Shown here: positions 9,499 to 18,091 of the stretch, in pieces | How positions within the stretch are numbered: the first letter of the stretch is position 1 | Layout of the letters: the number at the start of each line of letters is the position of its first letter | Source: Leifsonia aquatica H1aii | GTDB lineage: Bacteria; Actinomycetota; Actinomycetes; Actinomycetales; Microbacteriaceae | NCBI RefSeq assembly: GCF_000633535.1 | Contig: NZ_AYMR01000032.1 | Location: 1 to 37,973, forward strand | Direction of reading: 5' to 3' | DNA length: 37,973 nucleotides | The notes under the pieces: generated by a model | Database searches by the model: none | Told to the model about the DNA's origin: nothing | What the model saw: the letters and a program-made list of their open reading frames with translations, nothing else | Made by a program: the position numbers and the translations under genes

Positions 9499-9912
9499 AT
9501 GGCACCCACATTCAGTGCAGAGGAGAAGGCCGCGATGAAGGCGGCCGTCGCGGAGAAGAAGGCGGCGGAGGCCGGGGCCGAAGCGGCCGCGGCGTGCGAC
9601 GACGCGATCGCGGCGCTCACCGGGACGGACAAGCAGCTCGCGGAGGTGTTCCACCGGCTCGTCGCCGAGAACACGGACCTGTCCGCGAAGACCTGGTACG
9701 GGATCCCTGCCTACGCGGATGCCGCGGGTAAGACGGTCGTGGCCTTCAAGCCGGCGTCGAAGTTCAAGATGCGGTACGCGACGATCGAGTTCCAGCCGGC
9801 GGCCGAGCTGGACGACGGCGACCTCTGGCCGGTCGGCTTCGCGGTCGCGAAGCTGGGCGCGACGGAACAGGAGCGGGTGGCGCGGGCGCTTCGGAGCGCG
9901 GTCGGGCGCTGA
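9499..9912 (+). CDS. DUF1801/YdhG-like domain protein
   Basis: A 137-aa protein preceded by a strong ribosome site (GAGGAAGGA, 6 nt before ATG). The first ~40 residues are an Ala/Lys/Glu-rich helix that could form a coiled coil. The rest resembles the DUF1801 (YdhG-like) fold: AKTWYGIPAYADAAGKTVVAF matches the characteristic W-Y-G-x-P-x-Y stretch, followed by a FKM-YATIEF strand and a C-terminal helix. Members are small cytosolic proteins of unclear role; one branch has been called an iron chaperone, but nothing here supports metal binding. It stands alone between the lipoprotein and the GMC oxidoreductase. Confidence 0.8.
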   Translation: MAPTFSAEEKAAMKAAVAEKKAAEAGAEAAAACDDAIAALTGTDKQLAEVFHRLVAENTDLSAKTWYGIPAYADAAGKTVVAFKPASKFKMRYATIEFQPAAELDDGDLWPVGFAVAKLGATEQERVARALRSAVGR

Positions 9913-10056
9913 GCTCCGCGGTTCCGCTCCGCCCTTGACGCCCGCGGCACGTCTCTTGACCGTGCAGGAAGGGTCGCGCAGCGAGCGTTCCCGGCCGGCA
10001 CGCGGCATGCGACGCTCGGATCACCCCGACGGAGTGGGCTGTGGAGAGGAACCGCG

Positions 10057-11583
10057 ATGGATGGATCGAACGCGCCCCGGACGATCGTGATCGGCGCAGG
10101 CTCGGCCGGCTCGGTCGTGGCGCGGAGACTCGCCGACGCGGGACACGACGTCACCGTGCTCGAGGCCGGCGGCGAGGACCGCAACCCGGCCATCCACGAC
10201 CCGAGCCGGATGGGCGAGCTGTGGCACAGCCCGGACGACTGGGACTACTTCACCGTCCCGCAGCCGCACGCGGCCGGCCGGCGCCTGCATCTGCCCCGCG
10301 GCAAGGTGCTCGGCGGGTCGCACGCGCTCAACGCGATGATCTGGGTGCGCTGCGCACCCGCGGACTACGACGACTGGGCCGCTCTCGGCAATGACGGCTG
10401 GGCGTGGAGCGACGTGCTCCCCATGTACCGGGCGATCGAGCGCTTCGCGGGAGGCGCCTCCGCGCTGCACGGCGTCGAGGGTCTGCTGGACGTCACGGAC
10501 GACTACCCCCTCGACCCCATCCAGGAGTCCATCGTCGCGGCGGCGGTCGAGGAAGGACTCGAGCACAACCCCGACTACAACGGTGACCACCTCGACGGCG
10601 TATCGCAGGAGCAGATCACGGTGCGCGACGGTCACCGGCTGAACACCTACCTCGCCTACCTCAAGCCGGTCCGCGATCGCGTGGACGTGCGGGTCGGCTG
10701 CTGGGTGCACCGCCTCCTGATCGAGACCGGGGAGGGGACCCCGCGCGTGGTCGGTGTGGAGTTCGAGCAGGACGGGCGGGTGGAGCAGCTGCGCGCGGAC
10801 GAGGTGGTGCTCTGCGCCGGGGCCCTGGACTCGCCGCGCATCCTGCTCCGCTCCGGGATCGGGCCGGCGGACGAGCTGACCGCGGTCGGCATCGACCCCC
10901 TGATCGACCTGCCCGGGGTGGGCAAGAACCTGCACGACCACCTGCTCTCCCCCGTGATCTTCGGCACCGAGCGGGAGGTCGGTGCGCCGCGCGAAGGCGT
11001 CTCGGTGACGCAGTCGCACCTCTTCTGGCGCAGCGATCCCGCGCTCGACCGGCCGGACACCCAGCCCATCCACTTCAGCGTGCCGATGTATCAGGACGGC
11101 ATGACCGGACCCGATGACGGCTTCTCCCTGATGGCAGGGATCGTCTCGCCGAAGGCCCGCGGGAGCGTCACGCTCTCCGGCCCCGGCGCGCACGACCCGA
11201 TCCTGATCGACCTGGACGCCCTCGGCCACCCGGACGATCTGGCCTCGCTGGTCGCCTCCGTGCGCCAGTGCCGCCGGATCGGCGCGCGACCGGCCCTCGC
11301 CGCGTGGGGCGCGACCGAGGTCCACCCCGGCGCGGAGATCGGCGACGACGGGCTGGAGGACTACGTCCGGTCGACGGCGGTGACCTACCACCACCAGGTC
11401 GGCACCTGCGCGATGGGCGTCGACGACCGTGCGGTCGTCACTCCCCGGCTCCGCGTGCACGGCGTGGACGGCGTGCGGGTCGCCGACGCGTCGATCATGC
11501 CGACCATCACCACGGGGAACACGAACGCCCCGGCGGTCCTGATCGGCGAGCGAGCCGCCGCGTTCATCCTCGCCGGCGAATGA
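10057..11583 (+). CDS. GMC-family FAD-dependent oxidoreductase
   Basis: The 508-aa product is a complete glucose-methanol-choline family oxidoreductase. It shows the FAD-binding GAGSAG loop (residues 13-18) with Glu36 at the end of the second strand, GMC signature 1 (RGKVLGGSHALNAMIWVR, ~81-98), signature 2 (AGALDSPRILLRSGIGP, ~255-271), the active-site histidine region TYHHQVGTC (~443-451) and the C-terminal TTGNTNAPA motif. Such enzymes oxidise a primary or secondary alcohol to aldehyde or ketone in the cytoplasm. The ribosome site GGAGAGGA precedes the ATG. It is followed after 22 nt by two SDR genes, so a multi-step alcohol oxidation pathway is likely. The substrate cannot be read from sequence; choline dehydrogenase would be an over-call. 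Confidence 0.92.
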   Translation: MDGSNAPRTIVIGAGSAGSVVARRLADAGHDVTVLEAGGEDRNPAIHDPSRMGELWHSPDDWDYFTVPQPHAAGRRLHLPRGKVLGGSHALNAMIWVRCAPADYDDWAALGNDGWAWSDVLPMYRAIERFAGGASALHGVEGLLDVTDDYPLDPIQESIVAAAVEEGLEHNPDYNGDHLDGVSQEQITVRDGHRLNTYLAYLKPVRDRVDVRVGCWVHRLLIETGEGTPRVVGVEFEQDGRVEQLRADEVVLCAGALDSPRILLRSGIGPADELTAVGIDPLIDLPGVGKNLHDHLLSPVIFGTEREVGAPREGVSVTQSHLFWRSDPALDRPDTQPIHFSVPMYQDGMTGPDDGFSLMAGIVSPKARGSVTLSGPGAHDPILIDLDALGHPDDLASLVASVRQCRRIGARPALAAWGATEVHPGAEIGDDGLEDYVRSTAVTYHHQVGTCAMGVDDRAVVTPRLRVHGVDGVRVADASIMPTITTGNTNAPAVLIGERAAAFILAGE

Positions 11584-11605
11584 CGGCCGGGAGCGGGCGG
11601 GCCTG

Positions 11606-12361
11606 ATGGACCTCGGGTTGACGTCCTCGGTCGCGATCGTGACCGGCGCGGCCTCCGGCATCGGCGACGCCTGCGCGCGAGCGCTGCATGCCGAGGGCGC
11701 CCGCGTCGGACTCCTCGACCGCGATCGGGAGGCCGGCGAGGCGCTGGCGGCCCGGCTCGGCCCCGGCGCGCTGTTCGTCGAGGCCGACGTCACCGACGAG
11801 GATGCGCTGCGCACCGCGATCGACGCCGTGGCCGAGCGCTTCGGCGCCCTGGACGCGGTGGTCTGCTGCGCGGGCGTCTCCGGACCGTTCGGGCGCGGCA
11901 TCGAGGAGATCGCGGTCGCGGAGTGGAACGCGGTGCTGGCCGTCAACGCGACCGGCGCGTTCCTCTCGGTCAAGCACGCGGTCCGGCACCTGAGGGCGGC
12001 GGCCACGCCCGCCATCGTGCTCCTCGCCTCCGATTCGAGCTTCGTGGCCGCGCCGGGGATGGTGCCGTACAACGCATCCAAGGGGGCGCTGCTGCAGCTC
12101 ACCCGCGCTCTCTCCGTCGATCTCGCGCAGGACGGCATCCGCGTCAACTGTGTCTGCCCGTCCGTCGTGGACACCCCGATGGCCCGCGCCGACCTCCAGG
12201 TGGAGGCGGGAGGCCTCGCCGCACTCGGCTTCCCGGTGCAGTCCCCGGATGATGTGGCCCGGCATGTCGCCTATCTCGCGTCGCCGGCCTCCCGGCCGAT
12301 CAACGGTCACGCTCTCGTCTCCGACTTCGGCTATCTCGCCCGTTCGTCGTTCCCCGCCTGA
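11606..12361 (+). CDS. Short-chain dehydrogenase/reductase (first)
   Basis: A 251-aa classical SDR. The cofactor loop TGAASGIG is at 13-20, acidic residues after strand 2 (LLDRD, 37-40) favour NAD(H), the NAG-type motif reads CCAG (87-90), the structural Asn is N114, and the catalytic Ser (142/144), Tyr155 and Lys159 (YNASK) are all present. It begins 22 nt after the GMC oxidoreductase stop with only a weak ribosome site, so it is probably translated from the same mRNA. A second SDR follows after 41 nt. It is likely to act on a hydroxyl or ketone intermediate of the same pathway. The C-terminus (NGHALVSDFGYLARSSFPA) departs from the usual V-D-G-G ending. Confidence 0.9.
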   Translation: MDLGLTSSVAIVTGAASGIGDACARALHAEGARVGLLDRDREAGEALAARLGPGALFVEADVTDEDALRTAIDAVAERFGALDAVVCCAGVSGPFGRGIEEIAVAEWNAVLAVNATGAFLSVKHAVRHLRAAATPAIVLLASDSSFVAAPGMVPYNASKGALLQLTRALSVDLAQDGIRVNCVCPSVVDTPMARADLQVEAGGLAALGFPVQSPDDVARHVAYLASPASRPINGHALVSDFGYLARSSFPA

Positions 12362-12402
12362 GCCCGCCCGCCGCGCCCCACCCTCGACAGAAAGCAGGCC
12401 CC

Positions 12403-13215
12403 ATGGCCCCCATCGGATCATCCGCCGACCGCGACGTCGTCCTCATCACCGGAGGCGGAACCGGCATCGGAGCCGCGACCGCCCGCCGCTACGCCGCGGG
12501 GGGCGCGCATGTCGTGGTGGTCGGCCGCCGGAAGGAGCCCCTCGACGCCCTCGCTGCCGAGACCGGCGCCCTGGCGGTGGTCGCCGACGCGAGCGTGCGC
12601 GAGGAGATGGAGGCCGCGATCTCCCGCGTCGTCGCCGAGTTCGGTCGCATCGATGTCGTCGTCGCCAACGCCGGCGGCCACGGCCTGGCGACGGTGGCCG
12701 ACACCGACGACGACGCGTGGGAGCTGTCGTTCCGCACCAATACGACCACCGCGTTCGTGCTGGCGCGCGCCGCACTGCCGCACCTGATCGCGACCCGCGG
12801 CCGGATCGTGATCGTGTCCTCGCTGGCCGGGCTCTTCGCCGGGCCGTCCGTCGCGGGGTACACGGTCGGCAAGCACGCCCTCATCGGGCTCACCCGCTCG
12901 CTGGCTCGCGACTACGGACGTTCCGGGGTGCGGGTGAACGCGGTGTGCCCCGGCTGGGTGCAGACTCCGATGGCGGATGCCGAGATGGAGGAGTTCGCAC
13001 GGCAGGCAGGGCTCGACGGCCCCGAGCAGGGCTACGATCTGGTGACCGCCGACGTGCCGCTCGGCCGGCCCGCCCAACCGGAGGAGATCGCAGCGGTGAT
13101 CCGCTTCCTCGGCTCGGCGGAGTCGTCCTACATCACCGGCGCGACGATCGTCGTCGATGGCGGCGCGCACATCGTCGACGTGCCGACCATCCCGTTGGCG
13201 CGCGCCGGGCTGTAG
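12403..13215 (+). CDS. Short-chain dehydrogenase/reductase (second)
   Basis: A 270-aa classical SDR with the TGGGTGIG loop at 16-23, NAG at 89-91, N113, catalytic Ser139/140, Tyr153 and Lys157 (YTVGK), PGWVQTPM after strand 6 and the usual VVDGGAH ending. Basic residues after strand 2 (GRRK, 41-44) suggest NADP(H), in contrast to the acidic site of the first SDR. The two enzymes may therefore use different cofactors or work in opposite directions. It is the last gene of the plus-strand set; a strong hairpin follows, after which genes run on the other strand. Confidence 0.9.
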   Translation: MAPIGSSADRDVVLITGGGTGIGAATARRYAAGGAHVVVVGRRKEPLDALAAETGALAVVADASVREEMEAAISRVVAEFGRIDVVVANAGGHGLATVADTDDDAWELSFRTNTTTAFVLARAALPHLIATRGRIVIVSSLAGLFAGPSVAGYTVGKHALIGLTRSLARDYGRSGVRVNAVCPGWVQTPMADAEMEEFARQAGLDGPEQGYDLVTADVPLGRPAQPEEIAAVIRFLGSAESSYITGATIVVDGGAHIVDVPTIPLARAGL

Positions 13216-13228
13216 CGGGTCGCACGCC

Positions 13229-13261
13229 GAGAGCGCGGGAGGCCCGGCCTCCTGCGCTCTC
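13229..13261. terminator. Strong hairpin between convergent genes (bidirectional terminator)
   Basis: GAGAGCGC (13229-13236) pairs with GCGCTCTC (13254-13261), and GGAGG (13238-13242) with CCTCC (13248-13252), with one G-T step between and a CCCGG loop. The ~14-bp stem sits between the stop of the second SDR and the stop of the ABC ATPase gene, so it can end transcription from both sides. There is no long U tract, as is usual in high-G+C actinobacteria. Confidence 0.7.
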
Positions 13262-13276
13262 GATCGCCTCGGCCGC

Positions 13277-13969
13277 TCAGCCGCCGAGGTAGGCGCGGTG
13301 CAGCACCTCGGGCGAGGACTGCAGTGTGGCGGCGTCGCCCTGGAAGGTCACCCGGCCTCCGGCCACGACGAGCGCGTCCGTCGCGACGCCGAGGGCCAGG
13401 TGGGTGAACTGCTCGACGAGCAGCACGCCGACACCCGACTCCGCGAACTGCGCGATCATCGGCAGCAGCCGCATGAACACGACGGGGGCGAGCCCCAGCG
13501 ACATCTCGTCGATCAGCAGGAACCGCGGCTGCGACGCGAACGCCCGGGCCAGCACGACCATCTGCTGCTCGCCGCCGGAGAGCAGGCCCGACGCACTGCT
13601 ACGGCGCTTCTCCAGCTCGGGGAAGCGGGCCAGGGCCGCGTCCACGCCGTCCGCCGAGCCGGCCGTCAACCGGATGTTCTCCTGCACGGTCAACGACGGG
13701 AAGATGGCCCGGCCCTGCTCGATGTGCACGATCCCACGGCGAGCGCGCTGCACGCGGGACAGCCGGCCGATGGGCTCGCCGTCTACCAGGATGCTGCCGC
13801 CGCTGGCCGTCACCACGCCCGAGACCGACTCGAGCAGGCTGGTCTTGCCGGCCCCGTTCGGGCCGACCAGAGCGGTGATCCGCCCGGGCTCCACGCGCAG
13901 GCTGACATCGCTGATGACCGGCCCGGCGCCCCGGCTGACGGTGACGTTCTGCAGTTCGAGGGCGTTCAC
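13277..13969 (-). CDS. livF: ABC transporter ATP-binding protein, LivF type
   Basis: A 230-aa ATPase of the hydrophobic/branched-chain amino acid transporter family. Walker A GPNGAGKT is at 36-43, the signature LSGGEQQ at 130-136, Walker B FLLIDE at 150-155 and the LGLAP D-loop region follows, all intact. It starts at GTG (13969-13967), overlapping the stop of the preceding fused permease/ATPase gene in a GTGA junction, so the two are translationally coupled. It would energise uptake through LivH and the LivM part of the fusion. The substrate is probably not an amino acid, given the catabolic genes around it, but this is inference. Confidence 0.93.
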   Translation of the reverse strand: MNALELQNVTVSRGAGPVISDVSLRVEPGRITALVGPNGAGKTSLLESVSGVVTASGGSILVDGEPIGRLSRVQRARRGIVHIEQGRAIFPSLTVQENIRLTAGSADGVDAALARFPELEKRRSSASGLLSGGEQQMVVLARAFASQPRFLLIDEMSLGLAPVVFMRLLPMIAQFAESGVGVLLVEQFTHLALGVATDALVVAGGRVTFQGDAATLQSSPEVLHRAYLGG

Positions 13970-15750
13970 AGCATCTCCGTCTCACCCATGTAGGCCTTCA
14001 TCACGGCGCGGTCGGCGAGCACGTCGGCCTGCGGTCCGTTCGCCAGCACCTCGCCGAAGTCGAGCACCGTGAGCTCCGAGCAGACCGAGCGGACCAGGTC
14101 GAGGTCGTGCTCGATCAGCACGATCGACATCCCGAACCGCGTCGGTGCGTCGCGCAGGCGGCGGCCGAGAGCGACGTGCTCCTCGTGCGAGAGGCCGGCG
14201 GCGGGCTCGTCGAGGATGAGGATGCGCGGACGCGACAGCACATTGGCCGCGACCTCCACGATGCGCCGGGTGCCGACGTCCACGCTCTGCAACCGTGTGC
14301 GGGCGGTGGGGCAGCCGAAGAAGGCCAGCGTGTCGTCGATCTCGGCTCTGGTGAGTCGGCGGCGCGCGACGAAGCGCACGTACGCCTCGACGGTGAGGGT
14401 GGGCGGCACCCGGTCCTGCTGGAAGGTGCGTCGCAGTCCGAGCCGCGCGCGGCGGGTGGCCGACAAGCCGTTCAGGACACGCCCATCCAGGCTGACCGTG
14501 CCGGTGTGCTGCGGCAGGAAGCCCGTCACCGCGTCGACGAAGGTCGACTTGCCTGCGCCGTTGGGGCCGATCAGCCCCAGGATGGTGTTCTCGGGGACCA
14601 CCAGGCTCACGCCGTTCAGTGCCCGGACCTGGCCGAAGGCGACGCCCAGGTCCTCGACCACGAGCACGGGGGTGCGCGGTGCGGCCGGTCCGGCGGTCGA
14701 TGGCGGAGCCTCCCGCGGCGATTCCACCTCGGTCGGGCCGGCCTCCACGGCTTCCGCAGCGTCCGGGGCGGCCGTGGTGACGGCAGTGGTGCGCGCAGCC
14801 TGCCGCTTCCACCACGCGTTCCGGATGCCCTGCCCCAGGTTCGATCCGCTGGTCAGCGCCTGCACTCCGAGCACACCGAAGATCACGAACGCCCAGTCCT
14901 GCGGGATGCCCCAGCGCTTGAGCAGTTCGGGCACGGCCACCCACACGATTCCGCCGAAGATCGCCATGTCGATCAGGTAGGCGCCCGACATCACCGCCAG
15001 CACGTAGAGGGCGAGCGACTGGATCGGCGTGAAGCTGCTCGCGAACGGCAACCCCACCTGTCCGGCGATCAACCCGCCGCTGATGCCGCCGAGGGTCGCG
15101 CTCACCGCGAAGGCGGTCAGCTTGGAGCTGCGGACGCTGGCGCCGACCGAGGCGGTGCCGCGCTCCGAGAAGGCCACGGACTTCCAGCTGCTGCCCCATC
15201 GCCCGTTCTGCAGGAAGTAGATCACGACCCCGCAGATCGCGAGCACCACGACGCTGAAGAAGAAGTACGACCGGTCGTCGCTGAAGGGGTCGGGCCGCAG
15301 CACCGAGATGCCGTCCGTCGAGCCGGGGAACTGGATCTGCACCAGGGTGACGTCGGCCGCCGCGGCGAAGCCGAGGGTCACGACGGCGAGGTTCACCCCG
15401 CGCAGCCGCAGTGCCGGCAGGCCGACCAGCACACCGACGAGGCCCGCGGCGGCGCCGCCGAGCAGCAGCCAGACGATGAATCCGCCGGGCGCGTCCAGGG
15501 TGTTGAGCAGCGAGACGATCCAGGCCCCCACCGCCGCGAAGATCAGCTGGCAGAGGGCGATCATCCCGGCGCTGCCGGTCACGATGCCGAGGCCCAGGAT
15601 GGCGATGGCCGCGACCACGGCGCTCACCGCCAGGAAGACGAAGTAGCCCGACAGGGTGACGCTGAGAACGTATCCGGCGAGGATGCCGACGACGCCGACG
15701 ACCAGCGGGAACGCGATCCGCGCCGCGGGGGTGCTGCTAACGCGCCGCAT
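13966..15750 (-). CDS. Fused LivM-type permease and LivG-type ATPase
   Basis: A single 594-aa frame joins two transporter parts usually encoded separately. Residues ~10-310 form the multi-spanning LivM permease with the conserved cytoplasmic loop (GRWGSSWKSVAFSERG). Residues ~315-350 are an Ala/Pro/Glu-rich linker. Residues ~355-594 are a LivG-type ATPase with Walker A GPNGAGKST (~391-399) and Walker B ILILDEPAAGL (~509-519), ending in the LivG-like VLANGPQADV...KAYMGE tail. The ABC signature is degenerate: VDVGTRR replaces the usual LSxGxxR. The gene overlaps LivH by 14 nt and LivF by 4 nt, giving a tightly coupled operon. LivMG fusions are known in actinobacteria. Confidence 0.9.
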   Translation of the reverse strand: MRRVSSTPAARIAFPLVVGVVGILAGYVLSVTLSGYFVFLAVSAVVAAIAILGLGIVTGSAGMIALCQLIFAAVGAWIVSLLNTLDAPGGFIVWLLLGGAAAGLVGVLVGLPALRLRGVNLAVVTLGFAAAADVTLVQIQFPGSTDGISVLRPDPFSDDRSYFFFSVVVLAICGVVIYFLQNGRWGSSWKSVAFSERGTASVGASVRSSKLTAFAVSATLGGISGGLIAGQVGLPFASSFTPIQSLALYVLAVMSGAYLIDMAIFGGIVWVAVPELLKRWGIPQDWAFVIFGVLGVQALTSGSNLGQGIRNAWWKRQAARTTAVTTAAPDAAEAVEAGPTEVESPREAPPSTAGPAAPRTPVLVVEDLGVAFGQVRALNGVSLVVPENTILGLIGPNGAGKSTFVDAVTGFLPQHTGTVSLDGRVLNGLSATRRARLGLRRTFQQDRVPPTLTVEAYVRFVARRRLTRAEIDDTLAFFGCPTARTRLQSVDVGTRRIVEVAANVLSRPRILILDEPAAGLSHEEHVALGRRLRDAPTRFGMSIVLIEHDLDLVRSVCSELTVLDFGEVLANGPQADVLADRAVMKAYMGETEML

Positions 15751-16597
15751 CCCACACCTCCTTGCGCTGCATCCACAGCAGGAATCCGACGATGAAGAGG
15801 AACGGCAGGAAGTTGCGGATCAGCGACACCTGGTCGATCTGCGCAACCAGACCGCTGAGCAGGCCGAGGGCGAGACCGCCGACGACGGCGAGGTCCAGCC
15901 GTCGGAAGGCCCCGAGCAGGGCCGCGGCCGACGCCGGGACGATGAGCATCGAGAGGCTCGTCGCGTCGTTGGACTGCGACGGGGCGACGATGATGATCAC
16001 CAGGGCGCTGATCACGCCCGTGACGGCCCAGACCGCGACGCTCAACGGCTTCGACGGGATGCCGATCAGCTCCGCGGTGGTCGGGCGCTCGGAGAGGGCC
16101 CGCAGCTTCGTTCCGATGGACGTGCGCGTGAGCACGAGCCGGCAGGCGACGGCCACCACCACGGCCAGGGAGACGGTCGCCACCGTCACCTGGCTGATGA
16201 CCACCCCGCCGACGGTGAAGGCGGGCCCGGCGATGATCGGGCTGAACGGCTGCGGCTTGTTGCCGAAGAGGATGAACGACAGCGAGATCAGCAGCAGCAG
16301 GGGGCCGACGGTGACGGCGGAGCGGGTGGTGATGTCGGCTTCCGAGAGCCAGGTCGCGATGATCAGGCCGATGAGGGCGCTGAGGCCCGCGCCGATCAGG
16401 ATGCCCACGATCGAGGCGACCCAGATCGGCCAGCCCGCCTGGCTGACCAGCCAGACCGCGACGAAGCCGCCGAACATGCCGGTCGCGGCCTGGGAGAAGT
16501 TGACGACCCGAACCAGGCGCGACATCAGGGTCAGGCAGACGGCGAGGACCGCGTACAGTCCGCCCGCGGCCAGGCCGGCTAGCGCGCCCTGCAGCAT
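15737..16597 (-). CDS. livH: ABC transporter permease, LivH type
   Basis: A 286-aa integral membrane protein of the LivH family with about eight hydrophobic helices. The start, MLQGALAGLAAGGLYAVLAV, and the following LVRVVNFSQAATGMFGGFVA stretch are typical of the first helices, and a conserved cytoplasmic loop (TSIGTKLRALSERPTTAELIGI) couples to the ATPases. ATG at 16597 has a GGAG box 8 nt upstream. It pairs with the LivM half of the downstream fusion to form the channel. It is separated from the binding-protein gene by 133 bp that contain a strong hairpin. Confidence 0.92.
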   Translation of the reverse strand: MLQGALAGLAAGGLYAVLAVCLTLMSRLVRVVNFSQAATGMFGGFVAVWLVSQAGWPIWVASIVGILIGAGLSALIGLIIATWLSEADITTRSAVTVGPLLLLISLSFILFGNKPQPFSPIIAGPAFTVGGVVISQVTVATVSLAVVVAVACRLVLTRTSIGTKLRALSERPTTAELIGIPSKPLSVAVWAVTGVISALVIIIVAPSQSNDATSLSMLIVPASAAALLGAFRRLDLAVVGGLALGLLSGLVAQIDQVSLIRNFLPFLFIVGFLLWMQRKEVWDAAR

Positions 16598-16690
16598 CGG
16601 GATGCTCCGTTTCGCTTCTTCACGGTGAGGGGCCTTTCGGGGTGGAGGTCCGGGAGGTCGGGACAGGAGGGTCGGGTCGGGAGGGTCCAG

Positions 16691-16722
16691 CCGGGCGGGC
16701 CCGCGATCGCGGACCCGCCCGG
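16691..16722 (-). terminator. Intra-operon hairpin after the binding-protein gene (likely attenuator)
   Basis: CCGGGCGGG (16691-16699) pairs with CCCGCCCGG (16714-16722) around the perfect inner palindrome CCGCGATCGCGG (16701-16712). The hairpin starts 9 nt after the stop of the substrate-binding protein gene and before livH. Such structures often let the abundant binding protein mRNA accumulate over the permease part, by partial termination or by protecting the 3' end. Confidence 0.65.
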
Positions 16723-16730
16723 TGGCGCCG

Positions 16731-17918
16731 TCAGCTCTTCGGGATGGTGATCCAGTCGTCGCCGTTCAGCTCCCACGCGTTGGTGCCCGAGACGAGCTTG
16801 ATCGGCCAGCCTGCGGTGTTCTGGTCGTGCACCTTAGCGGTGCCGAACACGTAGGGGGTGCCGACCATCGGATTGTCGATGGGCTTCATGTCGTGGAGGG
16901 CCGCGGTGACGGACTCGCGGGTGATGTCGCCCTTGATGGACTCCGCCACCTGGATGAAGTACTTCGCCGCCAGGTAGCCGCCCTGCGAGAACGAGGTCAG
17001 CGGGATCTTGTTCTTCTCCATCAGCGCCCGCCAGTCCTTGTTGATGTCGCTGGAGGCGTCGGTGAACGGGTAGAACTCGGCCGGCACGTAGATCCCGCCT
17101 CCGGCGTCGCTGACGGCCTTGGCGAAGTTGTCGCTGTAGACGCTGGTCAGGTACAGCCACTTCACGTCGTTCCAGCCCTGCGCGTTGGCCGCCTTGACCT
17201 GGGCGATGGCATCGGGCTCGACCGGGTTGATGGCGAGCGCCTTGCATCCGGCGTCCTTGGCCTTCACGATGTACGGCGTGTAGTCACTGGCGCCGTAGGG
17301 CACGGTGTCGTCGATGTACAGCGGCTTCTTGCCGGTGATCGCCGTCCACTTGTCGATGGCCTTCTGGTACGCAGGGCGGGTGCTCCCCGCGATCTCCAGC
17401 AGCACGCAGATGTTGTCCAGCTTCGCCACCTCGGAGCCGTAGTACAGCGTGAGGGTCAGGTCGTTGAAGGGGCCGACGTTCGCCGGCGAGATGTTGGGGC
17501 TGTCGAAGCAGCCGGTGTCGACGCCGATGCCGGGGATCGAGAGGATCTTCTGCTGCGCGTAGTACTTCGCGTTGATCTCGCACTCGATGAGGCTCGCCGA
17601 GCCGACCATCGCGACGGCTTCGTCGCTGCCGACGATCTCGCGGGCGTTGGCGGAGGCCGTGGCCGGGTCGCCCTTGTCGTCCAGGCTCTTGTAGTCGATC
17701 GTGTGGCCGTTGATCCCGCCCTTGGCGTTCTGCTCGGCGAACACGGCCGCCGCGGCCTGCGACGCCTCCGGGAACGTCGCCGCCCCGCTCTTGGTGTTGA
17801 CCGAGCCGACGACGATCGGGCTCGATCCGTTGCCGCCGCTGCCGCCGCTGCAGCCGCTCAGCACGAGTGCCGCGGATGCCGCGACCGCTGCGGCCGCGTA
17901 GAGGACGTTCTTCTTCAT
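16731..17918 (-). CDS. ABC transporter substrate-binding lipoprotein, LivK/Peripla_BP_6 type
   Basis: A 395-aa lipoprotein. I place the start at ATG 17918 because it gives a proper signal (MKKNVLYAAAAVAASAALVL, lipobox LSGC, Cys23) and a ribosome site (AGGGAAG); the open frame extends further upstream without meaning. The mature part opens with PIVVGSVNTKSGAA and continues through GGINGHTIDYKSLDDKGDP and REIVGSDEAVAMVGSAS, the normal order of type I periplasmic-binding folds for branched-chain amino acids, amides or aromatic acids. Cysteines within CFDSPN and SLIECE hint at a disulfide. It should capture the substrate for the LivH/LivMG/LivF importer. A hairpin lies 24 nt upstream and another just downstream. 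Confidence 0.9.
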   Translation of the reverse strand: MKKNVLYAAAAVAASAALVLSGCSGGSGGNGSSPIVVGSVNTKSGAATFPEASQAAAAVFAEQNAKGGINGHTIDYKSLDDKGDPATASANAREIVGSDEAVAMVGSASLIECEINAKYYAQQKILSIPGIGVDTGCFDSPNISPANVGPFNDLTLTLYYGSEVAKLDNICVLLEIAGSTRPAYQKAIDKWTAITGKKPLYIDDTVPYGASDYTPYIVKAKDAGCKALAINPVEPDAIAQVKAANAQGWNDVKWLYLTSVYSDNFAKAVSDAGGGIYVPAEFYPFTDASSDINKDWRALMEKNKIPLTSFSQGGYLAAKYFIQVAESIKGDITRESVTAALHDMKPIDNPMVGTPYVFGTAKVHDQNTAGWPIKLVSGTNAWELNGDDWITIPKS

Positions 17919-17941
17919 GCGCTTCCCTGCCTCTCGGGTTG

Positions 17942-17965
17942 CGCCACGACCACTTCGTCGTGGCG
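17942..17965 (-). promoter_or_regulatory. Perfect 9-bp inverted repeat before the binding-protein gene
   Basis: CGCCACGAC (17942-17950) and GTCGTGGCG (17957-17965) form a perfect stem with a 6-nt loop. It ends 24 nt upstream of the binding-protein start and lies 127 nt downstream of the SnoaL-like gene. It may be the terminator of the upstream gene, an RNA leader hairpin, or an operator for the transporter; the sequence alone does not decide. Confidence 0.45.
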
Positions 17966-18091
17966 TTGCTCCGCCGCGGTGCCCGACGGCGAACGGGTGG
18001 TTCTCGTGATTGCTACTGCCGACGCTATGCGGCGTGCGTCGACGGCTGTTGTCTGTCGCCGCACGCTGGTTGTTTCTCCGGGAAGGCTCGC

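Noticed and set aside
10057-11583. Naming the GMC oxidoreductase as choline dehydrogenase (betA)
   Set aside because: No betaine aldehyde dehydrogenase or choline transporter is adjacent; the family covers many alcohols.
10021-12174. A 717-aa minus-strand open frame opposite the GMC oxidoreductase and first SDR
   Set aside because: Shadow frame of high-G+C coding; no motifs, while the plus-strand frames have complete family signatures.
14107-15795. A 562-aa plus-strand open frame opposite the LivMG fusion
   Set aside because: Composition rich in Ala/Gly/Asp/His/Arg without motifs; the minus-strand frame encodes an obvious transporter.
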